Positions 36,623 through 49,595 are shown, counted from the stretch's first letter. The stretch is 64,000 bases of DNA from Polytrichum commune (GCA_950295325.1 OX485805.1:33467501-33531500); one strand, 5' to 3'. Made by a program: numbers and translations. The notes: a model not told the origin generated them from the sequence alone.

Positions 36623-39600
36623 TGTGAGCCCAATATTGTGCCCACATTTTACCTTAACCTTAAAAAACATCAACACCGTAGAATTTGTGATTGTTTGAAT
36701 TAGTTGTAGGGAGAAAGGATTTAAGTTTCAAAAGTTAAGTATAATTGAGTTAAGATGCTAATGTTAGGAACCAATAAAGAAAGAAAAGCCAAAAAGAATT
36801 ATGGTGAAAGGGCCTAGGAGCCAAGTTACAATTTAGGGGCCAACGGGTTTAACAAGAGGCGGGGTGCCTTGTGTGGGATAGGCTAGGTAGGAGGAGGTGG
36901 CAGTTAAGGAAGGGGGGGCGACTGGGAGAGCTCTGGAACCCTTGGGAGATAAGGCACCGAACAGGAGGGGTCCAGAAGAGGGAGGTTCAGATGCTCTCAT
37001 TCGGCACTACCTGAGGCAAAGGAGAGATGAAGCGGGAGGGACCAGACCAGATCTCGTCCCACAAAGAGTGCCTTGGCTTTTGAGGAAAAATCTGTGAAGC
37101 TGCTGCATAAGGAGAGGGAAGATGTGAGGCCAAACCTCCCACCCTTAGCGTCGTAATCTAGGTGAGGGCTGGTTGTTCACATTTCGCGGTTCGCACCTCC
37201 TAATCTCGTAGTGTCGTGCACGTTACTTAGATGATAACTCAACATGCCATTTTTATTCCAAGGTGGGAGGTACAACATTTAAAAATGCTCTTCACATGCT
37301 CTTCTTCCCTCCTATGTCACCCCCACACAAAACACCCCTAAGCCTAATCCACACCCTAATCCCACACCGTGTCATCACCTATCCTAACTATATTTACTAC
37401 TCAATCCTTCATTTCCCTAATATAATCCTTTCCCATCACCCAGCTAATTAGCCTGCCCCATAGAGTACCTTTGGCAGAGTAAAGTCGGCTCTCTAAATGT
37501 CCAACAGAATTGATTCACAAGCTCCCTTAGCACGTTGTTCCTGGGCATAGTGACCCTTCACAGCCCGTCACTGCTTACCAGTCCAACCGGTAACCAACTG
37601 CCTTGGCCCTTAGTCGGCTCTCCAGCGGCTAACCGAGTCCAGTGAGCCTTCAGGCCTTCACTTCTTCGTCACAGATGCCAACCTTCCTTCTTACCGATAT
37701 ACCCTTCGGTGAGCTTCTTGCTTCTCCGACACTGCACCATTCCCTCACTGATCTCTGATTCCTGTGCACTGATATCACATTCTGCATCCGAATCCTGGCT
37801 TCAAATGAGAGTCGGCTCTCTTCCTAGGGAACTCAACTGGCCCATTACAGAATGCCGAATCTTCTGCTCAAACCTTCACCGAGATTTTCCCTTCAGCCTT
37901 CTTCCAAGTTGAACTCCTCGCCCTTCCGGTGCTCACGCCTAGAATTCCTTTCCGCCTCCTTGCAGAATCTGTGAGTTGGTTAACATTCGGCCAGCCTCTA
38001 CTTTCCCCTAACTACCCCCCCCCCCCTTTTCGCACTTAGGCCATCACCTCAAAAACCAGCAGCCGCCTGCCGGTTCCGCACAGGCCTTCTGCTGTCATTG
38101 CCGAGAGAGAGAGCGGCACCCTGGTGGCCGGCAGCTTAAGGCACCCTTACCTTGCCGAAATTCGAGGTCTAACCTCATTTGAGTGATGACCTTCCCTCAA
38201 TCCGAACCTGCACTGATCCTAAAACGAACACCAACCTTCTCTTAATAAAATAACAACTCCCAGCTCATCGCGCTAAGGATGACCCCTACAAGCTCAACTT
38301 AATCTAATCCTTAATTACTGCTCACCCTAGCCCAACCACTTAAACAACTTGAAGCCTAAGCCTAGATGGCACTTCCACTCAAAACTCACTCTTTTTAGGT
38401 TTTTGAATAACAAAAACAAATCCCATTTCAAATATCACAACTTTTAAGATTTAACACACATGTGAACACATCATTTTGGGCTCACAGAAGATGACGAGAA
38501 ATAGGATGGTGCTGGTCGAAGAGAGGGGGGTTTGTTCCCCGGTAATTTTTCATGACCAGAGAAACTACCTGGCGCTTGGAGCCTGGGGCTTGCACGGAAA
38601 GGGGTCGGGGAAGCTGGAATCGAGAGAATGAAACAACACGAAGCATTGCCATTACAATGTAGCTGCCAGGGGAGCCTCACCGACTGCAGTGGACTAGGGA
38701 AGGGGATCTGAACTCTCTACACCAGAATTCAAGCCTACCGCTCATTTCGTGAGGAAGCCTAAGCTGGCAATGCAGCTGTTGGGCTGCAACCGAAGAAGGG
38801 TCAAAAATTAGAATTGCAGCTTGCATGTATAGTCTAAAAGAGGAGTTGAGAAGCGGTGGAAAGGGTGGCTTCGGCGAGTGCATTTGATGGTCAAGGACGC
38901 ATCGAGATTTGGACATTCTGAAGTGGAATTGTGTGTTGCGAGGCCGCCGATCGCAATGATTCGGGTTGTCTGCATTAAGGTATCTCCTGCCTGCTGGACC
39001 TTGCGGTCGCAGGCTGTTTAAACCCATGGAATTGATTGATAATGCGGATGGGCTGGGAAGAAGGAGCAGATGAGAGTGCTCACAAGGCAGCTGGCACGGC
39101 GGCCGAAGGCAGGGAGATTGGGGGTTGTCGCTCAGTTGGATGGCATGACCAAACCAAGTCGAGGCTGCTAGAATTTGGGGTTGGAATCAGCAATGGCAAG
39201 GGGGCTTCTCGGAGGTGACCACCTGTGAACCAGGGAGGGAACAGAGTAGGCAAGCTGAGGCTGCTGACGGCCGAGCCAGGAGGTAGCTACTTCAAGCTGC
39301 AAGGAGCAACCAACTGGTAGTAAGGAAGGAAAGGCCAACCTTGTTGGGACAACGCGTGTTGAGTAGAGTGTAAGGGGAGGTTGATTGGATTGAGGCTTGG
39401 CATAGCCTAGTGTTGGGTTAGAGTTAATGTGGTGATGGTTAGGGAGGATTGAATTTGATCTGGCAAGGGAGAGTAGAAATTAGAATAGGGCTTCTTGTAG
39501 GGATTGCATGTGAATGTGGTTCTTTTTATGGGTGTGTAACTCAAGTGTTTGTTAACACTTGGGATTTAAATAAAGACGGTGCCACAGGCACCTCACCATT

Positions 39601-39713
39601 CTTGGCACCATGAATTGAAGTTGTCAAGTGGACCAGCCAGTTAGGAGTTGTGAGTGGATGAGTCCCCACCAGGATTAGGACGCATTCAAGGGTGGGGATG
39701 ATTCTTGCTTACA
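36623..39713 (+). mobile_element. Solo LTR of the TGTGAGCCCA family, split by a nested solo LTR
   Basis: It starts TGTGAGCCCAATATTGTGCC and ends with the family block (TTAGGACGCATTCAAGGGTG, then TTGCTTACA). An exact 5-bp target duplication, AACGA, lies at 36618-36622 and 39714-39718. Without the nested element at 37123-38486 and its duplication it is about 1722 bp. TAAATAAAG near 39567 could be a polyadenylation signal. The closest relative in the window is the LTR at 16169-18291, which shares both ends. Confidence 0.88.
37123..38486 (-). mobile_element. Nested solo LTR, opposite orientation
   Basis: On the minus strand it begins TGTGAGCCCAAAATGATG (at 38486) and ends with the family block (GACGCTAAGGGTGGGAGG, then TTTGGCCTCACA, at 37123). 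An exact 5-bp duplication, GAAGA, lies at 37118-37122 and 38487-38491. It is shorter (1364 bp) than the other family members. Its 3' end block is nearly the same as that of the intact Gypsy element, so it may be a deleted relative of that subfamily. Confidence 0.88.
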
Positions 39714-39718
39714 AACGA

Positions 39719-42700
39719 TGCTTGATAACATGTCATCAATGTGAGAGAGAACAATCACCCATTAATCTTGGGACAAAATATATTGATGTTGATTTTATTT
39801 TCCTTTTTCTACGATCTAACAAAAGGAAAAGGGTAAAGGCTGCAAACCTCAATGAAAAAGTCTTTAATGTTGGCATGGTCATTTCTAGTTTAGTGGTCCA
39901 CTCAAATTGATTAATGATCTCCAACCCACACAAAATTGGTGATATTAACAATTAATGATTTGTTGATGTTGAATGGAAAAGGGGGTAGTATCCAACAATA
40001 TTGTAGGTCTGCAAAGAAATTATTGTCATTTGACACGTTTCTAACAGCAAGGAGTTTGTCATGTTGAGATGAGATGAGATAATTTTCTTTGTAGCTAGTT
40101 ACATAGCTTCCCACACACATTTGGGAGATTGTTTATCGAGTGAGATCTTGTCTTTTGAATTGGTTTCTACATGGTCAATCTCAATTGACTTACAAGACAT
40201 CATAGATGTCTAGTCAAGAAAGGACAAGTAAAACAAATGGAATATATGAAACCAAATATGAGTTAGGCTTAAGGTAGATACATATTTACATCATGCATAG
40301 CATCATGAAGGATGCCAACATATCATTTGGGATCAAATAATGTACGATCAACTAAGTAGTGCCAATTGAAGTTCTCATGTTGAAGACAATTGATGTGTTG
40401 ACATCAAGCCGCAACATGGTGGTTCCCTTCCCACACCCTAAACATTTTGCTTGTAAATTATGCCACATCATGAATTTGAGAGAGGAAAATATCAAATAAG
40501 TCATTTATTGATTCAATGATCATCCCACAAATCAACAGGATTTTGCAATACACTTACCAATTTACTAGTTATGTCCAAGAGCAAGGCATACAAAACGCAA
40601 TTACCCTCAATATAATACTAGAATTTTACAAATCTGATCTCTAGCAACTGAATATCAACTTCTAGGATGGCCTCACAAGAGGCAAACGTAGAAGGCAACA
40701 AAGTGGAAAACATAGACAACTCAAGATTTTGAAGATGGTTTCATTTGCAAGCCCCCAATCAATATGTTGAACTTAAGTTAGTGTTATGAAGGTTGTGTAT
40801 GTGATTGTCGATATCCTCAACATTCTCCAAACCCTTTGGAAATAACATGACCTCTACAACATTGGCATCCCCCTGCAAAGGAAATAACATGGAATATAAA
40901 ATACGCAAACACATTGGAACCAATTTGAAAACAAAATAATGGAAATGAAGAGGGGATTAGAATCACTCATCATATTTTAAAGCCAAATTTTTTCCTACAA
41001 TGAGCAAAAACCAAAAGAAAGAAGGCAACAAAATATTGTTTTTTTTCCTTCAGAATGTTAGGAAATCCCATAAATTGGTGTATACAACAAATTGATACCA
41101 GTCACTTGGACTATGTTCTATCTCAGTCCCATCTTTGGAAGTATCACTTAATTTTCCAACTAAGCGCACCTAATTCCAACACAAGAGCGGTTGCATCAAC
41201 TTATTGAACTACATGACTTGGTCTATTGTTGATCCCTCTCAACACATTTGGCTTCATAATTTATGTGCCTTATAGAATTTTATGGAGTCATTTGAAGCTT
41301 TATTTATTAGAAGTTGTACAATATAATGAAAAGCTTCAGATTGTATCAAATCCCAAAGTTAATCATTGGGGACAAGAATGAGGATCCTCTTAAAGCTCAA
41401 AATTTGACAAGTTGTGGAGCCCCTCTCATGAACGTCCTTCATCATTTTTCATTTGCAACAAGGTACCTAACTTACAACCTATGGTGATAATTTTGTATAT
41501 CCCCATGTTCCAAATATTTGCATAATGTAGTGTTGTGTTTCCTATTTGCATATTTTGTTCAAGAGAATTCATAGTATGAAGGTGTATGGTTCTAAATGTA
41601 ACATGGATTTAAAAGCGATACCTATTTTTCAACCTAAAAGCATCAACAAGTCACTACAAGGATCACTTGGTCAAGTCATTGGCAAACTTACTAGTTCAAC
41701 AGGTGGATATGGTGCATATCACTAGTCTATTTTTATAACATAGTGCAATGTGTCAAAACCAATGATAGCAACCACACCCACAATGCAACAAAAACTTGAA
41801 AAGTATCCATACATAAAGAATAATCGCAATCATTAGGTTTATCAAAAACCCACCAATTGATAGGATTGCGTCCACGCATGTCATCACATCATATGTGGCC
41901 TACATAGGTAGGCATTGTTACCACCAAAATGAACACTCTTCAACATTGACATGTATGAGCAAATGAGAGATTCACAATAAGGAGCAAAGACATTCGCCAA
42001 AGGAAAGGGACAATCACCAAGGACGAGACGAGACAACAACCAAAGACGATAGGGAGACACCATCTTTACATGAGCTCAAATGTAGTTCCCCATTGCGGGA
42101 ACCATTGTTGAGCTCCTCAAAATTAGATTCTTCTTTCACATGCAAATTATGTTACGAAGGTAATGGTGTAATTTTCTTCCATCACTATTTTATGCATGTA
42201 TCGACATAGTTCACATCAATGGAAACCCCCCCCCCCTTTATTCAAGGAATATGTAGTGAGGTTTTACTGAATTGTGTCCAATTTCACATGGGCGCATGAT
42301 AATGGCTTCAAGCACATTCTCCCACTTTTATGTGAAAATATTGAACCATGTGACATGGTCTAGTGGGATGATCACGGGATACTTGTAGCGAGTGAGTGTG
42401 GTAGGTGCATTAAGTAAACAATATTAAAATCACTAATAACATGCAATAGTCATTATAAAATAGCTCCACTTCGTGATAGTTGTAAGAAGGATGAAAGATT
42501 GGTGTAAGAAGCACACCACCTTTGGCTAATTTAGGATATACTTGCTAGAATGTGATGTAAGGCGTGACATGATAAGGTAAATAATATCCTCATTTGGAGT
42601 ATGATTCTCTTGCAATATATGATTGATTTTGTGGTGGTTTTCACCTAACAATTTAACATTACTAGACCCCCCCTTGAATGTGACACCGGAAAAACTCAAT

Positions 42701-44130
42701 GATGCACTACACTTTGACGATCTATAAGGGCATTTTTCTTAAAGTTTTCCATGTGCATGTTTTGATTGAATTTCTAGGCCTAGATTATTTTTCTTGAAAA
42801 TTCTGAAAAATGTTAAGAAATCCAAATTTAGCAAAAACCTTAGGGGTGTTGCTTCAAAAACTGCTCATTTAAAAGTTTAAACCTTAATTTAGACCTCTAC
42901 ATGCACAAAACATATGTACTTGGATCATGTATGCCCATTTTAAAGCGATTGTGTCAAAAGTTATCCTCCATGAAATTATCACTTTCTTAGGTGCGCTTTT
43001 CAAATTCGTTGAATGCTTTAATATTATTGAAACCTTTGATAAAGATAAACAACATGGGTGCCCATGAAACATGTACGTACATGCTTAGTAATTCAATTAT
43101 CAATGTCCCAAGGGAGCCATTACATTAATCAACGTTCAACTCTTGTTCCATAGACCCTCTGGAATTATAAGAGTCTGATTCTCGAAAAGTTGCACATGGA
43201 GACTTTGATTCAGACTAAACTCCCAGCATCCGGCTGTCATATTTTGAGTAGTGTAATGGCATATATTACTTCTATTTGACAAAAGACAATGTACCATTGA
43301 ACAAAATGTCAATCCCAGAAACATCTTGAAAACGAAAAGAATGTCAAGACTTGATGAGGCTAGTAGGAATTGTGTTTAACTTATATCTCATACATGCTCC
43401 CTTAGTCCTTTCAGCGTGAACCCAGTTTGCCTAAATTTGGGTCGTCAACTGTTTAAACCTTTATTCTTTCATGAGGTACGGTTGATTTGTTTCAGTACAA
43501 GCTGGTGTAATCGTACAAGAGGAATTCTAGATGTGCAGGATGCATGTTATCACTTCCCACTGCCAATTTGCAAACTTGAGGAAAAACAATATGGAAACTG
43601 TCACTAGCTGGGGAACTTTCTTGTCTGTAGATGAACACTTTCTCGCGGATCTACCTGGCCTTTTTCCCTTCCTTTCCTTTCCTGGATTTTTGTTTCTCTT
43701 GCGTGGCAGACTGACCCCTGGGATCTGTTAATCCTCTTCCTTTTATTTCTGAAGCGGCTCCTTCTGAGGTGATATATATCACTGGGAAAAATCTACCATG
43801 CCACTTTACTTTATGTCAGCCGGGCGGGTTTCCTTTTGAAAATGTGCACAGCAATCCACTTGGAGTGCCAGCGAGTAGTAAGGTAATTAAGTTAGCAGTT
43901 GGGAAGAGGGAGAGCGAACAGTAGGTAAATAAGTTAAGTCATAAGCAGCTTGTGATTGAAGTCACACGAAAGGGAGGTCAGAGCGCGCGCTTGATGCTGG
44001 GTTGCATCATGGCTGTGGAATTATCTTTTTGTTGGCAGGCAGAGTCGACACATGCCTGCCCCTGCCATAGATACCTGGCAGATTTTTCATAATAGCTTTA
44101 TGATTCCGCTGGGTATAACTTATATAGGAA
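39719..44130. other. AT-rich intergenic DNA without recognisable genes
   Basis: Frames are 72 codons or shorter up to 43.3 kb, with no domain or repeat that I can name. A C10 run lies near 42227-42236. From about 43340 the base composition becomes more mixed and two overlapping frames (43416-43731) appear, but neither has family motifs. This could be the edge of an unrecognised low-copy region. No RNA gene was seen. Confidence 0.4.
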
Positions 44131-44199
44131 CAGTAATTGCAGACGCCCAGTCATTTGGAATCGGACGACGTTAAGTTAAAGGCTGGCTTCATCAACACC

Positions 44200-45510
44200 A
44201 TATTGTGCTTGTCACATGATCATTGCTCCAATCGCACCAGGTGTCAGTCTTCAGCACACACCCATGACCCCAGGTTTCCAAAAAGGGCAGCCCCGATCGG
44301 GCTGCCCAGGGCCGGTTTCCACTGTGGTCTTCTTCGATTTCTTCAAGATCAACTCACAACACTTTTGGGCCCCTCACTACGTGTAAACCGAATGTAGATC
44401 AAGAGGAATGACCATGCACCAAAAAGTGGATGTGCAGATCTTTTTTCATATACAAAAAGGGTAATTTTGGAAGGGGGAAAATTAAAAAAACCAAGTTTGA
44501 CCTTTTTTGTTTTTTTTCCCCTTGTCCTCGTTTCTCTTCACTTTTCGAAAGACATTTAAATTTTATCATAACAACAATTCACTACCATGGGCCCTTGTGT
44601 TTTCCTATCATAGCACCTCTTTTGCCTCTCCCACCGCAAAACCCATTGGACCATGTTAGTGGATAACGTAGGCCTTCAAATTGTCTTTTGGGGACCTCGA
44701 ACTCCATGGTCACTTTGACGTTTTTTTCTTTGGTGTAAACTGAAGTGGTCCTGGGATGAGTTCAACAATCAATGACAAATTTTACAGGTCCTTGGGATAA
44801 CTTCATGGTCCATGGTGTAAACAACCCCTCGTTACAAGCAACTACCACATGAGAGGAAAGGCAATCCCATCATGTGTCAATATTCGGCGCAAATCCATGA
44901 CAAGAGGTTTCCTAAAAGGGTAGCACTGACCGGGTTGCTCGAGGCCGGTTTGCACTGTGGACCAATGAAGATTGTCTTTTTTTGATTTTTTGATGATCAA
45001 CTCACAACACTTTTGGGCCCCTCACTAGGTGTAAACCAAATGTGGATCAAGAAGAATGACCATGCAAAAAGTGAATGTGCGGATTTTGTTTTAATAAATG
45101 TCCAAAAATGACAATTTGGTAAAATAAAATAAAATAAAATTCGACCTTCTTTTTTCGTCCTCTTGTCCTCATTTCTCTTCACTTTTTTAAAGACATTAAA
45201 AGTATATTATAACAACATTTCTCTACCATGGGCTCATGTGTTTTTCTACCATAGCACCTCTTTTGCCTCTCCCACTACAAAACCCATTGGACCATGTTAG
45301 TGCATAATGTAGGCCTTCAAATATGTCTTTTGGGGCCCTCGAACTCCATGGTCACTTTGACATTTTTTCTTTGGTGTAAACCGAAGTGGTCCTAGGACAA
45401 CTTCAATAATCAATCACAAAGTTTACAGGGCCTTGGGACAACTTCATGGTCCATGATGTAAACAACCCCTCATTACAAGCAACTACCCCATGAGAGGAAA
45501 GGCAATGGTA
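44200..45510. repeat. Tandem duplication, about 645-bp unit
   Basis: Two adjacent copies lie at about 44200-44865 and 44866-45510. AACTCACAACACTTTTGGGC is at 44351 and 44999 (offset 648), and GAGAGGAAAGGCAAT is at 44851 and 45492 (offset 641). The copies also share the CTTGTCCTCGTTTCTCTTCA, CCATTGGACCATGTTAGTG and CTTCATGGTCCATG blocks. Divergence is roughly 10-15 percent by eye, with small indels. Neither copy codes for protein. Confidence 0.85.
44283..44308. repeat. Near-perfect GC-rich palindrome
   Basis: GGGCAGCCCCGATCGGGCTG continues into CCC, so the arms GGGCAGCCC and GGGCTGCCC can pair around CGATC. The matching place in the second copy of the duplication (about 44926-44950) has lost most of the pairing. 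Confidence 0.5.
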
Positions 45511-46309
45511 TGGTATTGATGACCCACCAATTTTCTTTTAATCGGTTTTAGGTTTGGGAATTCCTTGTGGCAGTAAGACAAATGACATGGCAAATGAGCG
45601 GAACTAGAAAACTTCATGGTACTACACTAAATTATTCTATAAAATGTGGGTGGAAATTTATTGTGGACCACTCCAATAAATAATGTGTTAGGTCAAGGTA
45701 ATAATATTGTGGGTCGCCATATTATGGGTCTTTCCCTAAGTCTTCTAGGAAATATTGGAAGAAATTGTGTCCAAATGAATGTTGACATGTCATGGCGGTT
45801 GCCACTAAGTTCATTATTGTTTTGACCTCAAAGAGGATGATTTGGGTTAAATCCATTTACGTGATAAGGATTATGTATTTTGGCACCAATGGTTTCCATG
45901 GACAGAATCCATCACCACTTAGTAGCCACTAGGTAGCCATTGGGTAGCTAATTTAATTTGTGGGTATACATTTTGGGCAGTAAGGTGGCCCGTGGATTGT
46001 ACTTTTTAAATAGAGTGATTGTAGGATGGTAGCAATCATGGGGGATGGTAGCAATTACCATAGGGCGCAATACATATGAAACCCTAAACCCTAAGTGCCA
46101 TTGCCATGTTTCATCTCTCTCCCCTCTAGTGTTTTTGTTCTCCTCCCCCCCCCCCTTTTCCCCTTGCAACCCATGGTGTTGGTGCTCTTGGTTGTAGTGT
46201 CTGTCGTGGTAGTTATGTTCAAGAAAATTTCTTCTCTTCATGTTTAATTTGAGTTTGCTTGGTTCTCTGCAGAGCCCAACATTTTCCTTTCTAATTGCAC
46301 CCATACCTA

Positions 46310-46605
46310 GACCATGCCCATCAGTAGCGACCTATGCCCACCCATGCCCACCCATAGCATGACATGTGCGCACCCATGCCCACCCATGCCCACACATAGC
46401 ATGACATGTGCCCGCCCATGCCCACCCATGCCCACCCATTCTATTCAAATTGCGCCCATGTATTCAAAAATTGTGTAATGTGTATTGTGTAATTGTGTAA
46501 TTGTGCCCCACCCATGCCCACCCATGCCCACCAATGAACAATAATATTGCACCCATGCCCACTCAAAACCCATGGGCATGGGTGGGCATGGGCATGGGCA
46601 CCCAA
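46310..46605. repeat. CCCATGCCCA minisatellite with an inverted arm
   Basis: Units close to CCCATGCCCACC and a longer unit with ATAGCATGACATGTGC fill about 46310-46440 and 46500-46550. From about 46568 to 46600 the same word appears on the other strand as GGGCATGGGTGGGCATGGGC. The left and right arms could fold into a long hairpin. Confidence 0.75.
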
Positions 46606-46629
46606 TGTAGGGCTCTGGTTCTCTAGATT

Positions 46630-46920
46630 GATTTTGGAGGTTAAATTTATGTTGTTGCATATTTTGGAGCACAAGTGCTTTGCTTATGGATTTTGGTTTC
46701 TTGAAAGTGTAGGATGCAAAATGTATGCTATTGGTGAGTATTTTATTGCATATTTTGAAGCCCAAGTGCTATAGTTTTGTGGGTTTTGGATTTTTGTGGG
46801 TGTAATAGGTCAAATGTTGATGATGTTCAATTTTTGATGCACAATCTCAACCCGAAGTGCTTTATTTGCATAGATTTGGATTTTTGAATTTTTCATGCAT
46901 TTTGATTTTTGTATAGGAGG

Positions 46921-46956
<36 letters not shown>

Positions 46957-47395
46957 ATGTTTAATTTTTAGTACATATTTTAATGCTCACATGCTATGTT
47001 TTGGTGGATTTTGGATTTAGGAACGTGTAGAAGTTCAAATGTATACTGATGTTTAGTTTTTTTATGCATATTTGAAGCCGGCATGCGATATTTTTGAGAA
47101 TTTTGGTTTTTAAAGGTGTAAGAGATCAAATGTGTTGATGTTGAAATTTTCATACATATTTTGAAGCCCAAGTGCTATATTTCTGTGGATATTGGATTTT
47201 TGAAGGTGCAAGAGGTGAATTGTTTATTGATGTTGAGTTTAAGATTCATATTTTGAAGCCCAAGTTATATTTTTGTAGGTTTTGGTTTTTGGAAGGTGTA
47301 GAAGGTGTAGAAGGTAAAGTGTTTGCTGATGTTGAAGCATATGTGATTTATTGTGGAAGGATTTGGATTTTGAAGGTTTAGGAGGTCAAATGTAT
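46630..47395 (+). repeat. Degenerate tandem array, about 100-110-bp unit
   Basis: Six to seven units follow the pattern CATATTTTGAAGCCCAAGTG, then CTATATTT, then GTGGATTTTGGATTTTTGAA, then GGTGTAAGAGGTCAAATGT and TGATGTTGA. One unit is interrupted by a (TA)n run at about 46926-46954. Short open frames across the array result from the repeat. Confidence 0.78.
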
Positions 47396-49077
47396 CTTTA
47401 TGATTCACTTAGAATTAAATAGGATTTGCATGTAATGTATCTAAAAAACTCACAAAACCTACCAAAATTCCCAAGGGTGAACTCTTCATTGGAAACCTAA
47501 ATGACATGCGTGGGTCACTATGAAATTAAACCCCCTATATACAAGAAGTTCACTGAGAAAAACAAGTGTATACGTACTACTGGCATGCTCAACAATGGAC
47601 TCATGTATTTATACTAAGCTTTTCAATTCAATGCAAAAAATGCCTCCACTACAAATACAAAATATATATTGTGAATTAAAAACCCTTTATTGCAAATGAA
47701 ATATTTTTTCACTTTCCAATGAAAAAACCATTTTGATCCATAGCATGTAACCGGACTTTTGCATTAAACAAACAAAGACAAGAGCATACTAGCTTAGCCA
47801 CAAATTAGAGAGCATAGCCCAAGGAAGTCCATGACCGCTCCAAGAGGGTCTAGTTTTTAAAAACCTAGAACCCAAATGCAAACCCTAACAAAAACATACA
47901 TAATAGTCATTGAGGACTATGACCTTGTGACAACATTGGATGAAAACGTGGATTGGATAAAATAAACACATTTGTTATCAAAAAATTCTCTAGATCTTAG
48001 GGCCCCCTTTTGTGCATTTACCTTTACTTCAAAAAAATTAATAGCCTTTTTAAATGTACACATTAGAGAAAAATAATACCTCTCCCTTATGTATACTATG
48101 TACGCTAGTGCCTTAAATAATACCCCTTCTTACACTCATGTTAGTTCATACGTGGTATGAACAGTCCACCCCCATGCCGAACTCCAACCCAACACCAATC
48201 TGTTGGCATTGAATACTAACCCATTGACATCCAACATCAACCTATTGGCACCCAATACTAACCCAACGCCATCGACATACTTGAATACTAAACCATCAAC
48301 ACCCAATGCCAACCCAACCCCTACTTAACACCACCTAGCGCCCACGCAACACCCCATCAAACAACATCCAACATTACCCACACCAACTCCATTCCAATGT
48401 ACCCGTTGGCCACCCTCAATGGCTTCCACTCATATCTAATGCCACCTTCATGCGTACCCTAAACCATGGTCGTTACCCAACTAGAGTTGGAAGGCTCCAC
48501 TGTGCAATCTAGAATATCCACCCTCAATTGGTATGTCCAGCGAATGGTATGCAACACCCACATGGGTGGTGGTCACCCTCTACACACTAGAGGGCACCCA
48601 AAAAAAATGGCACCCTTTTATCAAGCGCTCCACTTGGCCATCTTCAATTGGGGCCAGTTCTCAGTGCAACAACAACTACCATGCATGATTTGGACAAGAT
48701 TTATTCTCGTAAGACTTCTGACCAACGCCTCAAGAATAGTACTAGTAGTTCATAGAAAAAGAAAATGACATAAACTAAAACAATCAACCACACCAATTTT
48801 CTACAACAATTAATAAAGCTCATATTGATCTAAAATCATAGAAATGACATGGGTTGAAAAATAATGCAGGTCGTAAAGAATTGTTGTGGCCACAACAACA
48901 GGGCGATTTAATGTAGCACCTAGAAATCCTAGAAATGGGTTGGAAGAGCACAAATTAGAAATGGGAAATGTTTTTATAGTGTCGACAAGGTTGCCATCCC
49001 TTGTTTATAGCTCGAATGGTGCCAGTTTGTATAACTATGTGATTGCGTATGAGGCACACAAAACTTACAGATAGAAT
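47396..49077. other. Intergenic DNA without recognisable genes
   Basis: Around 48160-48400 lie repeated CCAACACC/CATTGGCA words, a low-complexity stretch. A 100-codon frame at 48466-48768 has no known motif. Nothing else could be supported. Confidence 0.4.
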
Positions 49078-49080
49078 TAA

Positions 49081-49595
49081 GGGCCGCTTTACACTTAGAG
49101 GCCGGGCCAATTCGTTGTGTAAGAGGCTTGAAATCCTCATTTGTGATTGGTCAAAAGGCTCAAATCGGCCCCAACCCCTTTACATCTAGAGGCCGGGCCG
49201 ATTTGGTGGTATGGTTTTTTAAATTAAAAAATGTATGTTATGACACGGCCCGAGCTTGTTGAATTGGGTGCACCCAAAATGGAAGGCCAATGTCATATTC
49301 CACTAAAAAAATCTTCTTAAATAAAGTATAATTTTTTAAAGTGAACTAGATCCATTGGATTATGTGGAATCTAAAGGCTCTATCTTAGATTATGCTACAT
49401 CCGTTGGATTAGGCTAATTTTTTTGAAATCAGCTTGGCTTCTTGGCCCGAGGGCCTTTACATATGGGAAAATTGGCCCCCGGTATAATCTTATTATAATG
49501 TGTAGTAGAGGCCGGCCTCCAACCCAAAAAAGGCTGAAATTTTGTGTAATCGGCCTCAAGGGAAATTGGCCCGGCCTCTAGGTGTAAAGCGGCCC
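49081..49595. mobile_element. Tourist/PIF-Harbinger-type MITE
   Basis: The terminal inverted repeats run about 33 bases: the left begins GGGCCGCTTTACACTTAGAG and the right, reverse-complemented, begins GGGCCGCTTTACACCTAGAG. Both continue GCCGGGCCAATT. The 3-bp target duplication TAA lies at 49078-49080 and 49596-49598. A GGGCC..TTT start with a TAA/TTA duplication is typical of PIF/Harbinger-mobilised Tourist elements. The 515-bp body is non-coding and contains an extra internal copy of the end (CTTTACATCTAGAGGCCGGG) at about 49182. Confidence 0.88.

Noticed and set aside
46078-46092. Interstitial telomere repeat (CCCTAAA)
   Set aside because: Only about two units, which can occur by chance in AT-rich plant DNA.
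46310-47395. CRISPR-like spaced repeats
   Set aside because: The repeats are contiguous and worn, without unique spacers, in a plant-type nuclear context. They are ordinary tandem repeats.
48466-48768. 100-codon open frame as a small gene
   Set aside because: It has no family motif, no clear composition change, and its start overlaps low-complexity CCAACACC sequence.
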